From contig NZ_CP084541.1 of NCBI RefSeq assembly GCF_020410765.1, positions 2,617,001-2,681,000 on the forward strand: a stretch of 64,000 nt of DNA, in the 5' to 3' direction. Position numbers and translations under genes: made by a program. This DNA comes from Streptomyces marincola. Lineage in GTDB: Bacteria; Actinomycetota; Actinomycetes; Streptomycetales; Streptomycetaceae. This document shows, in pieces, positions 43,178 through 51,404 of the stretch; position 1 is the first letter of the stretch; the number at the start of each line of letters is the position of its first letter. A model generated the notes under the pieces. It was not told where the DNA came from. It was given only the letters and a program-made list of their open reading frames with translations, and did not search any database.

Positions 43178-44584
43178 TCAGCCGGCCTTCGCCTTCGCCT
43201 TCTCGTTCGCGCCGGACGCGCCGCCGGCCCGCTCGGCCGCCGCCGCGCTGACGGGGGCCGCCGCCTCGTAGAACTCCTCGCGCGGGTGCTCCATGGCACC
43301 GAGCGAGACGACCTCGCGCTTGAGGAACAGGCCCAGGGTCCAGTCCGCGAACACCCGGATCTTGCGGTTCCACGTGGGCACGGCCATCCCGTGGTAGCCG
43401 CGGTGCAGGTACCAGCCGAGCCGCCCGCGGAAGCGGAAGGTCATCCGGCCCAGCTTGATCATCGCGACGCCCTTGCGCAGGCCGAGCCCGGCCACCGCGC
43501 CCATGCTGGCGTGCTTGTACTCCTTCTGCGGGAAGCCGCGCATGCCGGAGATCACGTTGTCGCCGAGCACCTTGGCCTGGCGCAGCGCGTGCTGGGCGTT
43601 GGGCGGGCACCAGGCGTTCTCCTGGCCCGCGGCGCGCGCGGCCAGGTCGGGCACCTGCGCGTTGTCGCCGGCCGACCAGATGTAGTCGGTGCCCGCGACC
43701 TGGAGCGTCGGCGTGGTGTCCACGTGGCCGCGCGGCCCGAGCGGCAGGCCGAAACGGGCGACCGCGGGGTTGGGCTTGACGCCGGCCGTCCACACGATGG
43801 TGTGCGAGTCGGCGGTGACCCCGTTGCTCAGCTCCACGTGGCCGTCGACGCACGAGGTCAGCGAGGTCTTCAGGTGCACCTCGACGCCGCGCTTCTTGAG
43901 GTGTTCTAGGCCCCACTCGCCGAGCTTGGGCCCGACCTCGGGGAGGATCTTGTCCGCGACGTCGACGAGCACGAAGCGCATGTCGTCCCGCGTGATGTTC
44001 GGGTAGTACTTGGTCGCGTCGCGGGCCATGTCCTCGACCTCGCCGATGGTCTCGGCACCCGCGAAGCCGCCGCCCACGAAGACGAACGTCAGCGCCTTGC
44101 GGCGGACCTCCTCGTCCGTGGTCGAGTCGGCCTTGTCGAGCTGTTCGAGCACGTGGTTGCGCAGCCCGATGGCCTCCTCGACGCCCTTCATGCCGATGCC
44201 CTGCTCGGCGAGCCCCGGGATGGGGAACGTGCGGGAGACCGCGCCGAGGGCCACGACCAGGTAGTCGAACGGCACCTCGTAGGACCGGCCGACGAGCGGC
44301 GCGACGGAGGCGACCTTGCGGTCCTGGTCGATGGAGGTGACCCGGCCGGTGAGGACCTCGGCCTTGGGCAGCACGCGCCGCAGCGGCACCACGACGTGGC
44401 GCGGGGAGATGCTGCCGGCCGCCGCCTCGGGGAGGAAGGGCTGGTAGGTCATGTACGAACGCGGGTCGACGACGGTGACGGTTGCCTCGCCGTAGCGCAT
44501 CTTCTTCAGGATGCGGCGGGCCGCGTACAGTCCGACGTACCCGCCACCAACGACGAGAATGCGGGGACGCTCCGTGGTGCTCAT
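43178..44584 (-). CDS. Type II NADH dehydrogenase-like FAD oxidoreductase
   Basis: A 468-residue protein. It has two dinucleotide-binding folds: RILVVGGGYVGLYAARR (8-24, FAD) and TFVFVGGGFAGAETIGEV (about 165-182, NADH). TIVWTAGVKPNP and YIWSAGDNAQVPD are the usual FAD-contacting segments. An amphipathic C-terminal part (FRFRGRLGWYLHRGYHG) suggests peripheral membrane attachment. It would transfer electrons from NADH to quinone without pumping protons. ATG 44584 has only a weak ribosome site. Confidence 0.88.
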   Translation of the reverse strand: MSTTERPRILVVGGGYVGLYAARRILKKMRYGEATVTVVDPRSYMTYQPFLPEAAAGSISPRHVVVPLRRVLPKAEVLTGRVTSIDQDRKVASVAPLVGRSYEVPFDYLVVALGAVSRTFPIPGLAEQGIGMKGVEEAIGLRNHVLEQLDKADSTTDEEVRRKALTFVFVGGGFAGAETIGEVEDMARDATKYYPNITRDDMRFVLVDVADKILPEVGPKLGEWGLEHLKKRGVEVHLKTSLTSCVDGHVELSNGVTADSHTIVWTAGVKPNPAVARFGLPLGPRGHVDTTPTLQVAGTDYIWSAGDNAQVPDLAARAAGQENAWCPPNAQHALRQAKVLGDNVISGMRGFPQKEYKHASMGAVAGLGLRKGVAMIKLGRMTFRFRGRLGWYLHRGYHGMAVPTWNRKIRVFADWTLGLFLKREVVSLGAMEHPREEFYEAAAPVSAAAAERAGGASGANEKAKAKAG

Positions 44585-45013
44585 GCCATCGAGTATCCAC
44601 CCGACCCCGGGGGGCAGCTCGTGAGGGGCTTCACAAGCCAGGTGGCCGTTTCTGCTACAATCCGCCCCTTTGCCTCCGATGCGCGCTGGCGCCCGTTCCC
44701 GCCCGGACGGCAACGTCGCAGGTCGCGCCCGGTTCGTGCCGGTACTTCCCCGACGCGCGCCACCGGCGGGACGGCCGGGAAAACCCGGCCCGCGCGGGTT
44801 TGAAGCGTGTCGCGGGGGCCCGGAACGCCTCTGCGGGGGCCGGTTCAGGACACCCCGGCGGCACCTCATGTGAAAAACTTCACGAGAGAATGTCACCGTA
44901 CGGGCGACGCACAGGAACGGCGGCCCGCGCCGCCGCCCCCGGCCCGGCGCCCGAGCCACCGAAGGCCGTACACACACCCGCGAACACCGATGTCCACGCG
45001 AAGGCGTACCCCT
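44585..45013. other. Divergent promoter region with no certain gene
   Basis: 429 bases between the NADH dehydrogenase and antitoxin starts. A short AT-rich run (TGCTACAATCC at about 44653) may be a -10 element. I find no supported reading frame. Confidence 0.45.
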
Positions 45014-45286
45014 ATGACTCAGATGACCGTGACCGTGCGGGAGGCCCGCGCGCACCTCACCGACCACATCGACCGGGCCGAGGAAGGCGTCCCGACCGTC
45101 ATCACGCGCCACGGCGCCCCGGTGGCCGCCGTGGTGCCGATCGCGGACTACGAGGCGCTGGAGGAGGCGGCCGACATCGTGCTGGCGCGCGAAGCCGAAG
45201 CGGTGCTGGCCGCGGGCGGCCCCACTGTGCCGATGGCGGAGGTGCTGGCCGACCTGTTCACCGAGCGGAAGGGCGAGGCGGTGTGA
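45014..45286 (+). CDS. Phd/YefM-family antitoxin-like protein
   Basis: A 90-residue protein: MTVTVREARAHLTDHIDRAEEGVPTVITRHGAPVAAVVP is the Phd/YefM DNA-binding half, and a helical C-terminus ends in ADLFTERKGEA. I use ATG 45014; ATG 44990 is in frame upstream. There is no toxin gene on either side (NADH dehydrogenase and ppx flank it), so it is an orphan and may act as a plain transcriptional regulator. Confidence 0.8.
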   Translation: MTQMTVTVREARAHLTDHIDRAEEGVPTVITRHGAPVAAVVPIADYEALEEAADIVLAREAEAVLAAGGPTVPMAEVLADLFTERKGEAV

Positions 45287-45378
45287 CGTCCTCCGTGCCG
45301 CGAGGTGGGCGACCGGCGGGATGTCCACCGGAACCTGTGACGCCCCGGCCGGCGCCGCACCCGCGGCGCGGCAGGTCC

Positions 45379-46338
45379 TCAGCGCGTCCCGCTCGCCGCG
45401 TAGTGGGCCAGGCCGTCCAGGATGTCGTGCTCGCTGACGACGACCTCGGCCGCGCCGGTGCGTTCCATGACGCGGGCGAGCACCAGCGCGCCCGCGCCGA
45501 TGACGTCGGTCCGCCCGGGGTGCATGACGGGGATCGCGGCGCGCTCGGCGTGCGTGGCGGCGAGCAGGCGGTCGCTGACCTCGCGCACCCGCGCCGCGGT
45601 CAGCCGCGTGTGGTGGATGGCGGCCGAGTCGTACGCGGGCAGGCCGAGCGCGATGCCCGCGACGGTGGTGACCGAGCCCGCGAGTCCTACCAGGGTCGCC
45701 GTCCCGCCGAGCGGCACGCGTTCCGCCGCCAGGTCGATGGCCGCGTCGATGTCGGCGGTCATGGCGGCGATCTGCTCGGGCGCGGGCGGGTCGGTGACCC
45801 GGCCGTCGCGCACGAGGTGCCGTTCCGTCAGCCGGACGCAGCCGATGTCCACGCTGCGGGCGGCCCGCACCTCCTCGTCGCCGAGCACGAACTCCGTCGA
45901 GCCGCCGCCGATGTCCAGCACCAGGTAGGGCGGTGCCATGCCGTCCCGGCCCGCCAGTCCGCGCGTGGCGCCGTCGAAGGAGAACGCGGCCTCCTGGTCG
46001 CCCGTGATCACCTCGGGCTCGACCCCGAGGATGTCGCGCACCCCGCGGGTGAACTCCTCCCGGTTCTCCGCGTCGCGCGTGGCCGAGGTGGCGGCGAACC
46101 GGATCCGGTCGGGCGTGACGCCGTGCCGCGCGATGGCCTCGGCGTAGGCCCGGCAGGCGCCGAACGTCCGCTCAAGCGCCTCGGGGGCGAGCCGTCCCGT
46201 GCGGTCGACGCCCTGGCCCAGGCGCACGATCTCCATGCGCCGGTCGAGGTCCGTCAGCCGGCCGGTGACCGGATCGGCGTCGGCGATCAGCAGGCGGATC
46301 GAGTTGGTGCCGCAGTCGATCGCGGCGGCCTTCGTCAT
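45379..46338 (-). CDS. Ppx/GppA phosphatase-family protein (exopolyphosphatase)
   Basis: A 319-residue protein of the ASKHA fold. AAIDCGTNSIRLLIAD (phosphate 1), FAATSATRDAENRE, LVLDIGGGSTEFVLG (phosphate 2) and the GLAGSVTTVAG loop (adenosine) are all present. It hydrolyses polyphosphate or pppGpp. ATG 46338 overlaps the DUF501 stop (ATGA), indicating coupling. Confidence 0.92.
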   Translation of the reverse strand: MTKAAAIDCGTNSIRLLIADADPVTGRLTDLDRRMEIVRLGQGVDRTGRLAPEALERTFGACRAYAEAIARHGVTPDRIRFAATSATRDAENREEFTRGVRDILGVEPEVITGDQEAAFSFDGATRGLAGRDGMAPPYLVLDIGGGSTEFVLGDEEVRAARSVDIGCVRLTERHLVRDGRVTDPPAPEQIAAMTADIDAAIDLAAERVPLGGTATLVGLAGSVTTVAGIALGLPAYDSAAIHHTRLTAARVREVSDRLLAATHAERAAIPVMHPGRTDVIGAGALVLARVMERTGAAEVVVSEHDILDGLAHYAASGTR

Positions 46339-46916
46339 GCGTCGTCCCCCCGGGAAGCCGTTCCATCGGTGTCCGCGTCGGTGTCCGCACCGGTCTCGGG
46401 ACCTGTGCCGTCCCCGCCCCGGTCCTGGCCGCCGACCGCGACGCAGGGCCCCTTGCGCCACCACTCGGGCAGCGCGGCCAGCGCCTCGTCGCCCAGCGGG
46501 TTGACGCCGGGACCGGCCGCGAGCGCGTGCGCGACCAGCACGTGCAGGCACTTGACCCGGTCGGGCATGCCGCCCGCGCTGGGGAACCCCGGCAGCACCT
46601 CGATGGCGTCCCTGCGCGCCAGGTAGTCCTCGTGCGCGGCCCGGTACGCGGCGGCCAGGTCCGGGTCCGCGGCCAGCCGGGCGGTCATGTCCTTCATCAT
46701 GCCCTCGGCCTCCAGCGTGCCGATGGCCGACGCCGCGCGCGGGCAGGTCAGGTAGTAGGTCGTGGGGAACGGCGTGCCGTCCGGCAGCCGCGGCGCGGTC
46801 TCCACCACGTCGGGGTTGCCGCAGGGGCAGCGGTGCGCGACCGCGCGCAGGCCGCGCGGCGGCCGGTTCAGCTGGCTGCGGATCGCCTCGGTGTCGGTCG
46901 GGGTCGGGGTTTCCAC
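46335..46916 (-). CDS. DUF501 domain-containing protein
   Basis: A 193-residue protein. The conserved domain covers about residues 10-160, with RCPCGNPDVVETAPRLPDGTPFPTTYYLTCP and GMPDRVKCLHVLVAHALAAGPGVNPLGDEAL. The C-terminus is a Gly/Asp/Thr-rich tail. It begins at GTG 46916. It is a conserved actinobacterial gene between the septum-formation gene and ppx; biochemical role unknown. Confidence 0.9.
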   Translation of the reverse strand: METPTPTDTEAIRSQLNRPPRGLRAVAHRCPCGNPDVVETAPRLPDGTPFPTTYYLTCPRAASAIGTLEAEGMMKDMTARLAADPDLAAAYRAAHEDYLARRDAIEVLPGFPSAGGMPDRVKCLHVLVAHALAAGPGVNPLGDEALAALPEWWRKGPCVAVGGQDRGGDGTGPETGADTDADTDGTASRGDDA

Positions 46917-46980
46917 GGAAGTCTTCGTCTCTCCGGCGTCTGTGCTCGGCGCCGTCGCCTGCGTGGCGGTCCCGGCGCGG

Positions 46981-47508
46981 TCAGCGGGTCGGTCGGGCCC
47001 CGTCGGCGCGGTCGGCGCGGTCGGCGCGGTCGATGGTCTCCCACAGGGAGTCGTACCAGGGCCCGGGGGCGGGCGCGCCGCGGGTGCGGCGGCCGTCCTC
47101 GTCCTCCTCGCCGTCCGCCGCTTCCTCCTCCTGCGGGAGAACGTAGCCGACCTCGCCGGGGCGCAGGAAGTTCAGCCGCTCACGGGCCTGCTGCTCCACG
47201 AAGGAGGGGTCCTGCCAACGCGCCTTGTCGTCCCGGAGTTCGGCCACGCGCGCGCGTTCCTCCTCCGTCTGCCGGCGCAGCTCGTCGATGTCGGCGCGCT
47301 GCTGGATGTACTGCCGCAGCGGGTACGCGAGGGCGACGATCAACGTGCAGACGACGAGCGCGAGAACGGCGGCCCGGCCGGTGAGCCGGCTGCGCCGGGG
47401 CGGGCGGCGCAGCCGCCGGTTCTGCGCGCGGTACACGCGCTCGGCGGCCTGCTCGCCCAGGGCCCTGAGCCTGGTGGCGGTGGAGAACCGGTCCCGGTCC
47501 GCGGCCAC
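46981..47508 (-). CDS. DivIC/FtsB-type septum formation protein
   Basis: A 175-residue bitopic protein. The membrane helix lies at about 45-63 (RAAVLALVVCTLIVALAYPL) and the extracellular coiled coil at about 68-98 (QRADIDELRRQTEEERARVAEL). The family segment DPSFVEQQARERLNFLRPGEVGYVLP follows, then an acidic tail. It scaffolds the divisome with FtsL/FtsQ. Starts at GTG 47508. The eno-divIC-DUF501-ppx order is a common actinobacterial arrangement. Confidence 0.9.
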   Translation of the reverse strand: MAADRDRFSTATRLRALGEQAAERVYRAQNRRLRRPPRRSRLTGRAAVLALVVCTLIVALAYPLRQYIQQRADIDELRRQTEEERARVAELRDDKARWQDPSFVEQQARERLNFLRPGEVGYVLPQEEEAADGEEDEDGRRTRGAPAPGPWYDSLWETIDRADRADRADGARPTR

Positions 47509-47592
47509 ATCGCCTCCCTGTTCGCCCTCGGGGTCCGCCGCCGGGTCCGGAAGGCGCGGGCCGGTCGGCGGCCCCGGCCTTCACCGTTGCCT

Positions 47593-47626
47593 GTCCCCGC
47601 CACCGTACGGGACGGACGGCGGGGAC
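47593..47626 (-). terminator. Hairpin after eno
   Basis: GTCCCCGCC and GGCGGGGAC with a 16-base loop, located about 20 bases beyond the enolase stop. Confidence 0.65.
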
Positions 47627-47645
47627 GTGGGCAGGGAGCAGGCTG

Positions 47646-48926
47646 TCAGCCGCGGAAGCGCGGGAACGCGCTGCGTCCGGCGTACACGGCGGCGTCGTCG
47701 AGGATCTCCTCGATGCGCATCAGCTGGTTGTACTTGGCGACCCGCTCGGAACGGGCGGGGGCACCGGTCTTGATCTGGCCGCAGTTGGTGGCGACGGCCA
47801 GGTCGGCGATGGTGACGTCCTCGGTCTCGCCGGAGCGGTGGGACATCATGCACTTGAAGCCGTTGCGCTGGGCCAGCTCGACGGCGTCCAGGGTCTCGGT
47901 CAGGGAGCCGATCTGGTTGACCTTGACCAGCAGCGCGTTGGCGGCGGCGGAGTCGATGCCGCGCTGGAGCCGCTCGGGGTTGGTGACGAACAGGTCGTCG
48001 CCGACGATCTGCACCTTGTCGCCCAGCTCGGCGGTGAGGGCCTGCCAGCCCTCCCAGTCGTCCTCGCTCAGCGGGTCCTCGATGGAGACCAGCGGGTAGG
48101 CCGCGGCCAGTTCGGCGTAGTAGGCGGTCAGCTCGCGGGCGCTGAGGCTCTTGCCCTCGAAGGTGTAGACGCCGTCCTGGTAGAACTCGGTGGCCGCCAC
48201 GTCGAGGGCCAGCGCGATGTCCTGGCCCGGGGTGTAGCCGGCCTTCTGGATGGCCTCGACGATCAGGTCGAGCGCCTCGCGGTTGGAGGACAGGTTCGGC
48301 GCGAAGCCGCCCTCGTCGCCCAGGCCGGTGCCGAGACCGCGCTCCTTGAGCACCTTCTTGAGGGTGTGGTAGGTCTCCGCGCCCCAGCGGACGGCCTCGG
48401 AGAACGACTCGGCCCCGATGGGGGCGATCATGAACTCCTGGATGTCGACGTTGGAGTCCGCGTGGGCGCCGCCGTTGAGGATGTTCATCATCGGCACGGG
48501 CAGCTGGTGCGCGTTCGGGCCGCCGAGGTAGCGGAACAGCGGCAGGTCGCGGGACTCGGACGCGGCGTGCGCGACGGCCAGGGACACGCCCAGGATGGCG
48601 TTGGCGCCGAGAGAGGACTTGTCCGAGGTGGCGTCCAGGTCGAACATCGCCTGGTCGATCAGCCGCTGCTCGGTCGCGTCGTAGCCGACCAGCTCGGGGC
48701 CGATCTGCTCGATGACCGCGAGAACGGCCTTCTCCACGCCCTTGCCGAGGTACCGGTCCTGGTCCCCGTCGCGCAGTTCGAGCGCCTCGAAGGCGCCGGT
48801 GGAGGCCCCGGACGGCACCGCGGCGCGGCCGGTGCTCCCGTCGTCGAGGCCGACCTCGACCTCGACCGTGGGATTGCCTCGCGAGTCGAGGATCTCGCGG
48901 GCTACGACGACGTCGATGGACGGCAC
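47646..48926 (-). CDS. eno: Enolase
   Basis: A 426-residue glycolytic enzyme interconverting 2-phosphoglycerate and phosphoenolpyruvate. Evidence: AREILDSRGNPTVEVEV at the N-terminus, the substrate loop GASTGAFEALELRD, the metal-binding DVAATEF, SIEDPLSEDD and VGDDLFVTN, and the signature LLVKVNQIGSLTETL followed by SHRSGETED. GTG 48926 is preceded by AAAGGAG. Confidence 0.97.
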   Translation of the reverse strand: MPSIDVVVAREILDSRGNPTVEVEVGLDDGSTGRAAVPSGASTGAFEALELRDGDQDRYLGKGVEKAVLAVIEQIGPELVGYDATEQRLIDQAMFDLDATSDKSSLGANAILGVSLAVAHAASESRDLPLFRYLGGPNAHQLPVPMMNILNGGAHADSNVDIQEFMIAPIGAESFSEAVRWGAETYHTLKKVLKERGLGTGLGDEGGFAPNLSSNREALDLIVEAIQKAGYTPGQDIALALDVAATEFYQDGVYTFEGKSLSARELTAYYAELAAAYPLVSIEDPLSEDDWEGWQALTAELGDKVQIVGDDLFVTNPERLQRGIDSAAANALLVKVNQIGSLTETLDAVELAQRNGFKCMMSHRSGETEDVTIADLAVATNCGQIKTGAPARSERVAKYNQLMRIEEILDDAAVYAGRSAFPRFRG

Positions 48927-49102
48927 GAGGGTCTCCTTTGGGTCCGAGTGGATCTTCCGTGGCGTTTTCAGCCCTCTGAGCCTAACCCCGCCCAGGGACA
49001 ACGCCACCCTCACCCGGCCCACCGGCCCCCGGGGGCACGCCGAACGCGCAGCTCAGCGGGCCCGCGAGGCGCCTCATCTTTTTGTTTACAAGGTGAAGAA
49101 AA

Positions 49103-49136
49103 CCCGGTGCGGCCGGGTGGCCCCGGCCGCACCGGG
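49103..49136 (-). terminator. Rho-independent terminator of the rpfA-like gene
   Basis: A perfect 15-bp stem, CCCGGTGCGGCCGGG, loop TGGC, complement, followed on the minus strand by TTTTCTTCACC. A rare U-tract for this genome makes it convincing. Confidence 0.9.
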
Positions 49137-49148
49137 CGTGCGGACCGG

Positions 49149-49814
49149 TCAGACGCTCAGCTGCTGCCCGGGGTAGATCAGGTTCGGGTCGTCGCCGATG
49201 ACGGACTCGTTGTCGGCGTGCAGCTGCTGCCAGGTGGTGCCGTGCGCGTCGGCGATGCGGGACAGCGTGTCGCCGGACTCGACGGTGTACTGGTCGCCGG
49301 ACGCCGGGGCGGGTGCCTCCTCCTCACGGGCCGGGGGAGCCGACTGCGGAACGGCCTCGGGCTGCTCCCGCTGCTCCTGCTCGGGGGCCTCGGGGGTCTG
49401 CGCCGACCCGCCGGGGTCCACGTCGGCGGCCGGGCCGCCGGCGGACAGGCCGGCCTGGGGGCCGCAGGTGGGCCAGGCGCCCGGGCCCTGCATGGACAGC
49501 AGCTGCTCGGCGGCCGAGATCTGCTGCTCCTTGGTGGCCTGGTCGGCGCGCGGGGCGTACTGGGTGCCGCCCGCCGCCTCCCAGCTCGACTGGGTGAACT
49601 GGAGGCCGCCGTAGAAGCCGTTGCCGGTGTTGATGGACCAGTCGCCGCCCGACTCGCACTGGGCGACGGCGTCCCAGGTGTCGACGGAGGCGGCGTTCGC
49701 GCCGGTGGCGCCGATCAGCGGGATGGCGACCGCGGCGCCGGTGACGGTGGCCGCCGTGGCGAGGCGGGCCGGTGTGGACGGACGGCGGTGACGGCCCTTG
49801 CCCGTGAACAGCAT
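49149..49814 (-). CDS. rpfA: Resuscitation-promoting factor-like cell-wall hydrolase with LysM (RpfA type)
   Basis: A 221-residue secreted protein. A signal peptide of about 40 residues ends near ATGANAA. An Rpf transglycosylase domain follows at about 42-118 (DTWDAVAQCESGGDWSINTGNGFYGGLQFTQSSW), with catalytic Glu in QCESGG. After a Pro/Glu/Gln linker comes a LysM domain at the C-terminus (YTVESGDTLSRIADAHGTTWQQLH). It cleaves peptidoglycan and supports spore germination. AAGGAA precedes ATG 49814. It is controlled by the riboswitch directly upstream. Confidence 0.92.
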   Translation of the reverse strand: MLFTGKGRHRRPSTPARLATAATVTGAAVAIPLIGATGANAASVDTWDAVAQCESGGDWSINTGNGFYGGLQFTQSSWEAAGGTQYAPRADQATKEQQISAAEQLLSMQGPGAWPTCGPQAGLSAGGPAADVDPGGSAQTPEAPEQEQREQPEAVPQSAPPAREEEAPAPASGDQYTVESGDTLSRIADAHGTTWQQLHADNESVIGDDPNLIYPGQQLSV

Positions 49815-49831
49815 GACGTTCCTTCTCACCG

Positions 49832-50054
49832 ACGCCTGCGAGGTGAGCTGTCGGGTTCGGGTCAGGTGAGTTGCCCGGCCCCGAGTGCCTTGCGGCGCCC
49901 GGGGCTTCACCCCAAGCCGCTCGGGTCCCTCGCGTTCCTCGGGTCCTTCGCGGCATCCGCGGTCCGGCGTCGGCCGGCCCGTGGCCTGGGTCCCCCGCTC
50001 CTGCCTGCGGTGCTGCGCGTGGTGGTACCCGGGGCCGTCGGCAGGATTCGGCGT
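49832..50054 (-). promoter_or_regulatory. ydaO/yuaA (cyclic di-AMP) riboswitch leader
   Basis: On the minus strand the leader contains, in order, CGCCGAATCC, GGAGCGGGGGACCCA, GGGGTGAAGCCCC, GGGCAACTCACC and CCCGAACCCGACAGCTCACC, ending in a CGCAGGCGT. ACGCC at the 5' end pairs with GGCGT at the 3' end (P1). These are conserved elements of the ydaO class, known to repress Streptomyces rpfA when c-di-AMP is high. The aptamer ends about 18 bases before the ATG, so read-through control is expected. Confidence 0.87.
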
Positions 50055-50284
50055 TACGGCTCCGGCGCCCGGTATCGCACCGGGCGCAGGGACACTAATC
50101 ACACGGCAGCTAACGATTCAAGAACGAAGAAGATCACCGGCGCGCCGGGGCTTGACGCGCGTTGATCTTTATTGCCGCAGGTCAGCGGTGGCGCGAGCGG
50201 GGGGACGAGTCGGACACTTGCGACCCAACGGGGAGATGATGGTCACACTTGACCGGCCGTGAGATCGCCTCCGCGACCCGGCTC

Positions 50285-51289
50285 CTAACGGCTCGTGACA
50301 CTCAGATCGAGCATCTGACCAGGAAGTATGTAGTCCGGATCATCACCAATGACCGTTTCGTTCGCGGCGTGCAGGGCCTGCCAGCCGCCGGTCACCCCGT
50401 ACTCCACCGCGATGGCGGACAGCGTGTCCCCCCGCCGGACCTCGTGGCGGTCCGCGTGCCGCCCACCGCCCGCCTCGCCCGCCCGGTCCGCCTCCGCCGG
50501 GTCCGGGTCGCCGCGGTGCCTGCCGCCGCGCGAGGTGTCCCCGCCCTGCTCCCCGGCCCGTTCGTCCCGTCCGCCCTCCGCGTGCGCCTCCGGCCGCTCG
50601 CGGTCCCCGCCCGCGCCCCCGCCGGGAGCGGCGCCGCCGCCCGCCTCGCGCCCCGCGTCCGTCCCGCCGCCGGCCGGCTCGCGCTCGGCCTCGCCCGCGC
50701 CGCCGGCGCCCGAGGAGCCGGCGGACCCGGCCGCCGGCTCCTCGGGCGCCGGCGGCGCCGACCCGGTGGTGCCGTCGTCCGCCGCGGTCCCCTCGTCGGT
50801 CCCGGCGGCGGGCGGCTCGGGGGCGGCCGAGTCCTCGGCGCCGCCGAACTCCTCCTCGACCTGCGCCTCCTCGGCCTCCTCCGCCCGGTCCACCTCGTCC
50901 GCCTCCTCGCGGAACTCCTGCCACAGACCCGAGAGCACGCCGCAGGAGGGGAACGCCTCCTTGCCCTGGTCGGCGAGTATCCGCTCGGCCACGGCGATCT
51001 GCTGGGCGCGGCTGGCGAGGTCGGGCCGCGACGCGAACTCGATCCCGCCGTAGGCCTGCCACATGCCGAGCGTGAGCTGCAAGCCGCCGAAGTACCCGTT
51101 GCCCGTGTTGGCGCTCCAGAGCCCGCCGCTCTCGCACTCGGCCGCCCTGTCCCACGTCTCGTCCGCCACGGCCTGCGCCGACCCCGCGCTCAGCAGGGGC
51201 AGGGCCATTCCCGCGCCCGTAACGCCTGCGGCGACGATGAAGGCCGGAGCCTGTCGCGGACGACGATGACGACCAGTCCCGGAGCGCAT
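50285..51289 (-). CDS. Second Rpf-type hydrolase with long linker and LysM
   Basis: A 334-residue protein. A signal peptide ends near AGSAQA; the Rpf domain covers about 41-118 (ETWDRAAECESGGLWSANTGNGYFGGLQLTLGMW, catalytic Glu in ECESGG). A very long Glu/Gly/Pro/Ala-rich spacer (about 130-280) follows, and a C-terminal LysM (HEVRRGDTLSAIAVEYG...LHAANETVIGDDPDYILPGQ). It is a paralogue of the preceding gene. No ydaO-like leader is visible before it. ATG 51289. Confidence 0.9.
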   Translation of the reverse strand: MRSGTGRHRRPRQAPAFIVAAGVTGAGMALPLLSAGSAQAVADETWDRAAECESGGLWSANTGNGYFGGLQLTLGMWQAYGGIEFASRPDLASRAQQIAVAERILADQGKEAFPSCGVLSGLWQEFREEADEVDRAEEAEEAQVEEEFGGAEDSAAPEPPAAGTDEGTAADDGTTGSAPPAPEEPAAGSAGSSGAGGAGEAEREPAGGGTDAGREAGGGAAPGGGAGGDRERPEAHAEGGRDERAGEQGGDTSRGGRHRGDPDPAEADRAGEAGGGRHADRHEVRRGDTLSAIAVEYGVTGGWQALHAANETVIGDDPDYILPGQMLDLSVTSR

Positions 51290-51404
51290 CTGATGGGCCT
51301 CCCATGCGAACAGTGATGCGGTTGAGGGGAACCTAGCCCTCCGTCCACACGATCACAAGCCGATCCCATGCGGATCACATGGAGATCACACCGGCGATGC
51401 CGGG

